DNA from: Desulfamplus sp.
Lineage (GTDB): Bacteria > Desulfobacterota > Desulfobacteria > Desulfobacterales > Desulfobacteraceae
Length of the DNA: 11,439 nucleotides
Assembly (NCBI GenBank): GCA_015232935.1
Contig: JADFYT010000051.1
Span: 1-11,439, forward strand
Reading direction: 5' to 3'
The position numbers and the translations under genes are program-made. This document shows positions 9,115-11,439 of the stretch, in pieces. Every line of letters begins with the position of its first letter. Within the stretch, counting starts at the first letter, position 1. A model generated the notes under the pieces. It was given only the letters and a program-made list of their open reading frames with translations, was not told where the DNA came from and did not search any database.

Positions 9115-9720
9115 TTATGAGATTTCCATACATCTCAACACATAGGTTTCATTGTGTTTAACAAGATATCCTCTTACTTCAGGCACTATGGAGACTGGAA
9201 TCAATTTGCAGGTTTTGGTGCTGTCAATGTAGTTGGCTTCAGCAAGCATTCTGAAAACAATCTGTTTGAGTTTGGATCGAGTTGACTCTTTCCATTCCTC
9301 CACCTGGGGATCAATTTGAGAACACTGTTCAAGGTAATCTTTCCAGTCAGTTGCAGTGATCTGTTTGATGAAGGTGAGCCAGTGCTGACGGAGAACGGTA
9401 TCCATGAAATCTCCCACAAGACGGCTGTATTTAATGGATGCCGCAAGCAGCGCCTGGGATGTTGTTTCCGATGTTCCTTCCACAACCATCTTCCAGAGAT
9501 CCCCGGTCATTAATAATAATCTTGATCTGATCAGACGAGCCTGTCTTTTTGCAGCTTCAGGACTTCTTTTCTGCAGAATATTATCGATGACAACAGCCTG
9601 ATACCATTCCTGGGTATTTACATCATCAATAAGCAGTCGAGCTACTTTTCTGCTCTCTTCCAGCAGCAAGGCCCCAGCGACTATCTCACCCGAGTATATT
9701 TTAGATTTAAGATTTGTCAT
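9115..9720 (-). CDS. brxA: BrxA, BREX protein of the DUF1819 family
   Basis: First gene of the BREX operon, 201 aa, typical length. BrxA is a small, basic, mostly helical protein reported to bind DNA, with a fold resembling the RNA-binding antiterminator NusB. Seen: the N-terminus with IYSGEIVAGALLLEESRKVARLL, and the middle block of repeated Arg/Lys (KRQARLIRSRLLLMTGDLWKMV, about 59-80), which fits nucleic-acid binding. The C-terminus ends in YLVKHNETYVLRCMEIS, as in the family. The start ATG at 9720 is preceded by an A-rich stretch with only a weak AAGAA ribosome site, unlike the good sites before the later brx genes. Upstream are the operon promoter and a palindrome near the predicted transcript start. 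Confidence 0.95.
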   Translation of the reverse strand: MTNLKSKIYSGEIVAGALLLEESRKVARLLIDDVNTQEWYQAVVIDNILQKRSPEAAKRQARLIRSRLLLMTGDLWKMVVEGTSETTSQALLAASIKYSRLVGDFMDTVLRQHWLTFIKQITATDWKDYLEQCSQIDPQVEEWKESTRSKLKQIVFRMLAEANYIDSTKTCKLIPVSIVPEVRGYLVKHNETYVLRCMEIS

Positions 9721-9776
9721 TTGTTTCTTGTTAAAAACTGATTAAATTTATTCATCATTCATAGCAAAAATAACTC

Positions 9777-9793
9777 ATATGTTACGAACATAT
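9777..9793. promoter_or_regulatory. Perfect 7-3-7 palindrome, candidate operator of the BREX operon
   Basis: ATATGTT-ACG-AACATAT is a perfect inverted repeat placed from about +4 to +20 relative to the predicted brxA transcript start. A dimeric repressor bound there would block early transcription. BREX operons are often controlled by a WYL repressor, BrxR, that binds inverted repeats upstream of brxA; no brxR is present in this window, so the binder is unknown. CATATG hexamers at 9776-9781 and 9811-9816 lie 35 bp apart around it. Confidence 0.5.
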
Positions 9794-9803
9794 ATTTAAA
9801 ATA

Positions 9804-9833
9804 TTTATACCATATGTGCTTTGGCATAATCAA
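9804..9833 (-). promoter_or_regulatory. Predicted sigma70-like promoter of the brxA operon
   Basis: On the minus strand a TTGATT hexamer (9833-9828) and a TATAAA hexamer (9809-9804) are separated by 18 bp. The transcript start would fall near 9797, giving a leader of about 75 nt before brxA. It is the best pair in the gap and points the right way, but the region is AT-rich, so chance matches are possible. Confidence 0.55.
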
Positions 9834-9947
9834 ACCATCTCTTTGGAATGATAATAATTATGCCTCTTATTGGATTCGGCACTGGGCTCAAATAATTCCA
9901 TGGTTCTCTTTCCATATTTCTGATTTTATGGTTTATAGAGGTCATGA

Positions 9948-10242
9948 AACCTCAAAAAGCTATACGCTATAGTGGGAAAGCACACCGACCCTTCAGAGTC
10001 TGGAGGCTGGACAGCAGTCATAATGGAACGCGCCAGCTGGTTCATTACAGATCAGCGATGTGGCAGAAAAAACGCTGATCTGTTCAAGTCTGTTATGAAA
10101 ACAACAACCGGAAAAGTGCCAGAGGTCTCTATGGGAATTATGTCGGAAGCCTTGTCACTTGAGAGCATTCTTTCAATGCAGGGAGGTGCATAAAGAAACA
10201 TGGCACAGAGTCAACACAAGGCCAAATTCATATATTAGAATA
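9948..10242 (+). pseudogene. Decayed IS1-like transposase remnant
   Basis: A plus-strand frame with no good start (after a TGA at 9945-9947) reads LYAIVGKHTDPSESGGWT then AVIMERASWFITDQRCG and ADLFKSVM. From memory this resembles the catalytic-core entry of IS1-family transposases (DE-Y-VG...GWT-MERASRFI). The match is then carried on in other frames: LYGNYVGSLV around 10130-10157, recalling the GERRYGN block, and TWHRVNTRPNSYIRI ending at 10242, recalling the late RRRTNTYAK block. That would need at least two frameshifts and an internal deletion, so the gene is dead. A GTG at 9972 opens a 73-codon frame, which I read as part of this debris and not as a gene. No clear terminal inverted repeats or target duplication are seen. 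The family call is from memory of conserved blocks only. Confidence 0.5.
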
Positions 10243-10335
10243 GTCGGAGCCCACTGCCTGCCAGTGCCATAGTCGAAAAGATAGATAACTTCAACGATCG
10301 TATTGCCGCAGGTGCTTAAGACTTTTATAATTTAT

Positions 10336-10629
10336 TCACTGGACTTGAGGCACAAAGTTGATCTCAAGTTTATAGCCCACTGCTTTGGCATATTCCTCTA
10401 TTGTTGACAGTTTGGGAGAAATCCTGGAATTTACATTCTCAAGTCTTGAGATATTGCTTTTTTGAGTGTGTAAAATTTCAGCAAGTTCTTCCTGGGTAAA
10501 ACCCGCCTCTTTTCTGATTTTAATTAATTGTTTCCTGAGTTCATAAGCCGGGAAAAGGGCATTGTACTCTTTTTTTACTTCAGGATTAGCCAGGGCTTTT
10601 TTTTTGAATTCTTTTAGCGATGGTCTCAT
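10336..10629 (-). CDS. XRE/HigA-type antitoxin with helix-turn-helix
   Basis: Antitoxin and probable autorepressor, 97 aa. An XRE helix-turn-helix spans about residues 32-68 (LIKIRKEAGFTQEELAEIL, then KSNISRLEN), with FTQEELAEIL as recognition-domain helices 1-2. The N-terminal KEFKKKALANPEVKKEYNAL is the usual prefix of HigA-like antitoxins encoded after a Gp49-like toxin. The gene overlaps the toxin stop by four bases (ATGA at 10629-10626), so translation is coupled. It has a strong ribosome site AGAGGTG (10635-10641) inside the toxin coding end, which should favour antitoxin over toxin. It would neutralise the toxin by direct binding and repress the pair through the palindrome upstream of the toxin. 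Confidence 0.9.
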   Translation of the reverse strand: MRPSLKEFKKKALANPEVKKEYNALFPAYELRKQLIKIRKEAGFTQEELAEILHTQKSNISRLENVNSRISPKLSTIEEYAKAVGYKLEINFVPQVQ

Positions 10630-10955
10630 GATTTCACCTCTTTTAATCTCTTGCGGGCAAGAGTGATATCTCTTTTTGGAGTCTTTTGGGATTTTTTAAT
10701 AAATGAATGCAAAATTATCACCTCTTTTCCGTTAACAGCACAAAAGAATGATCTGCCAATGCCTTCTTTCCCACGGGCTCTTATTTCAAAGAGCCCATCT
10801 CCAAAAGGCTTTGTATAGGGATAACCCAATGCAGGGCCGCACTCTTCCATCATTTCAGCTATATGTAAAAAGTTAGCCAGAATGCTTTCCGGGAAAGAAA
10901 GGGTATCAGCCTCTACGTTGTCGTTATAAAACGATATGTGCCACTCTTTATTCAT
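10626..10955 (-). CDS. HigB/Gp49-like (RelE superfamily) toxin
   Basis: Predicted ribosome-dependent mRNA endonuclease toxin, 109 aa. The pattern is that of phage-derived Gp49-like/HigB toxins: ALGYPYTKPFGDGLFEIRA (42-60), R68 in IGRSFFC, and the C-terminal LHSFIKKSQKTP (82-93) followed by a basic helix RDITLARKRLKEV. In this group the conserved Arg and Lys residues are used for mRNA cleavage. The order toxin then antitoxin is that of higBA-type loci. No Shine-Dalgarno is visible before the ATG at 10955, and the predicted transcript start falls on or next to it, so the toxin may be translated from a leaderless message or very weakly. No in-frame alternative start before the conserved core is seen. 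The pair lies at the border of the BREX locus and may stabilise the island. Confidence 0.88.
   Translation of the reverse strand: MNKEWHISFYNDNVEADTLSFPESILANFLHIAEMMEECGPALGYPYTKPFGDGLFEIRARGKEGIGRSFFCAVNGKEVIILHSFIKKSQKTPKRDITLARKRLKEVKS
10635..10641 (-). promoter_or_regulatory. Strong ribosome binding site of the antitoxin gene
   Basis: AGAGGTG on the minus strand inside the last codons of the toxin gene, 5 nt from the antitoxin ATG. It contrasts with the lack of any such site before the toxin. Confidence 0.7.
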
Positions 10956-10961
10956 GCGTAT

Positions 10962-10989
10962 ATGTTATCATTTAAGATAACTTTGTCAA
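10962..10989 (-). promoter_or_regulatory. Toxin-antitoxin promoter with embedded operator
   Basis: A consensus -35 TTGACA (10989-10984) and a TAACAT -10 (10967-10962) are 16 bp apart. Between and partly over them is a perfect inverted repeat GTTATC-N6-GATAAC (10964-10981), in the place where an XRE antitoxin would bind for autorepression. The predicted start is at about 10954-10956, that is, at the toxin ATG. The -35 overlaps the stop codon of the upstream exported-protein gene. Confidence 0.7.
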
Positions 10990-11303
10990 TAATCTTTTGA
11001 TTTTTGTTTAAAAACTGGCCTGTGGTCAAAGACGCTATCATCCTGCCTCTCCATTCTACGGTTTTTCCGAACCTGATTCATATTTTCAATAGCGTTTTCC
11101 TGATACTCACGCAACTCTTCTGCTCTTTCCGATTGAATCTGTTTTAGCTCATCGCTTCTCCCCCTCTGATTCTCCTGAAGTTCTCTGGCTGCATCCTCTT
11201 GTCTTTGAAGCAGCTCTTCCTGAATGCTCATCTCCTGGGCATTGGCATGACTGCAACACAATATGAATAAAGTGATTATCAATACATAAATACCGGGTTT
11301 CAT
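10986..11303 (-). CDS. Small exported coiled-coil protein, function unknown
   Basis: A 105 aa protein of unknown function. Residues 1-22 form a signal peptide: Lys 2, a hydrophobic core GIYVLIITLFILCC, and a SHANA-QE site fitting signal peptidase I. No lipobox precedes the cysteines (FILC), so it is not an obvious lipoprotein. The mature part from about residue 24 to 85 is very rich in Glu, Gln and Arg and should be one long helix or coiled coil, with repeated EEL/REL-x-x-Q patterns; the tail is basic. A very good ribosome site, AAAGGAGAT, precedes the ATG at 11303. Its stop codon overlaps the -35 of the toxin-antitoxin promoter. It would act in the periplasm or cell envelope. Low-complexity composition means that database matches would be weakly informative. 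I see no link to BREX beyond position. Confidence 0.75.
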   Translation of the reverse strand: MKPGIYVLIITLFILCCSHANAQEMSIQEELLQRQEDAARELQENQRGRSDELKQIQSERAEELREYQENAIENMNQVRKNRRMERQDDSVFDHRPVFKQKSKDY

Positions 11304-11439
11304 CTTAATATCTCCTTTCTGGATAGTAAATAACTACATTAATATACTATTGTATATATCTATATTGTCACGCCATAAAAGAAAGCAGATACAATAAAAA
11401 ATATGTTTATATAAATTTTACTTATATTGAACGGCGGTG
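11304..11439 (-). promoter_or_regulatory. AT-rich leader and possible promoter of the exported-protein gene
   Basis: About 136 very AT-rich bases upstream of the exported-protein gene. A weak promoter is possible: GTGACA (11371-11366) and GTATAT (11347-11342) with an 18 bp spacer. The -10 lies within a perfect inverted repeat ATATAC-TATT-GTATAT (11342-11357), which could be an operator or a chance match in AT-rich DNA. No coding sequence is supported here. Confidence 0.35.

Larger units (their letters stand above)
9721..10335. other. 615-base intergenic gap between antitoxin and brxA
   Basis: No intact gene is visible. From left to right it holds the brxA leader and palindrome (9721-9793), the predicted promoter (9804-9833), about 110 AT-rich bases with no feature I can support (9834-9947), the decayed transposase remnant (9948-10242), and about 90 bases with a small inverted repeat CACTG/CAGTG (10252-10266). 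No convincing terminator follows the antitoxin gene, so read-through from the toxin-antitoxin pair into brxA is possible. Confidence 0.6.

Noticed and set aside
9938..9972. Small inverted repeats GAGGT/ACCTC (9938-9953) and CTATA-CGC-TATAG (9960-9972) as IS ends or terminators
   Set aside because: They are short, lack a T-run, and have no partner copy at the other side of the remnant.
9972..10193. 73-codon plus-strand frame as a small gene
   Set aside because: It starts at a GTG without a ribosome site, and its residues resemble the middle of a transposase whose later blocks continue in other frames.
10252..10266. Inverted repeat CACTG-CCTGC-CAGTG as a terminator
   Set aside because: The stem is five pairs and no T-run follows on either strand.
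10200..10270. ATGGCAC (10200-10206) and GTGCCAT (10264-10270) as terminal inverted repeats of a mini-element
   Set aside because: Seven bases with no flanking duplication is within chance expectation.
1..11439. CRISPR array, tRNA or rRNA genes, prophage genes
   Set aside because: No regularly spaced direct repeats, cloverleaf-like sequences or structural RNA blocks were seen on either strand.

Overview
The window holds the promoter-proximal two thirds of a type 1 BREX phage-defence operon, read entirely on the minus strand (right to left), plus the short stretch upstream of it. The gene order in the direction of transcription is brxA (9720-9115), brxB (9097-8522), brxC (8444-4881), an inserted AAA ATPase gene (4837-3584), a TOPRIM-like gene (3583-2867), then pglX (2802 to beyond position 1). 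pglX is open for 934 codons without a stop and leaves the window at the left edge, so about a fifth of it, and the expected pglZ and brxL, lie outside.

The inserted ATPase/TOPRIM pair sits in the brxC-pglX slot. The same slot is occupied by the PARIS genes ariA/ariB in a described Salmonella BREX locus. The pair here has that logic: an ABC/SMC-type sensor ATPase abutting a TOPRIM nuclease candidate. However, the second protein does not read as a clear AriB (DUF4435), so it is best called a PARIS-like or OLD-like module of uncertain family. This is the most interesting part of the window. A second strong signal is a sharp GC drop inside pglX, from about 50% to about 13-40%, covering its specificity half. 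That is a signature of target-recognition-domain exchange.

Upstream of brxA lies a gap of about 615 bases. It holds a sigma70-like promoter, a perfect 7-3-7 palindrome at the predicted transcription start, and a decayed plus-strand transposase remnant that resembles the IS1 family. Further right is a toxin-antitoxin pair of the HigB/HigA (Gp49/XRE) type, with a palindromic operator between its -35 and -10. The toxin gene has no visible Shine-Dalgarno and its predicted transcript begins at its start codon, while the antitoxin has a strong one. At the right end is a small exported coiled-coil protein gene and an AT-rich leader.

The organism is probably a Gram-negative bacterium of medium GC (roughly 42-50% in the core genes). 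The transposase style and codon feel would suit a Desulfobacterota or gammaproteobacterial host, but nothing in the window fixes the taxon. The combination of defence operon, nested defence module, toxin-antitoxin pair and IS debris marks a defence island.
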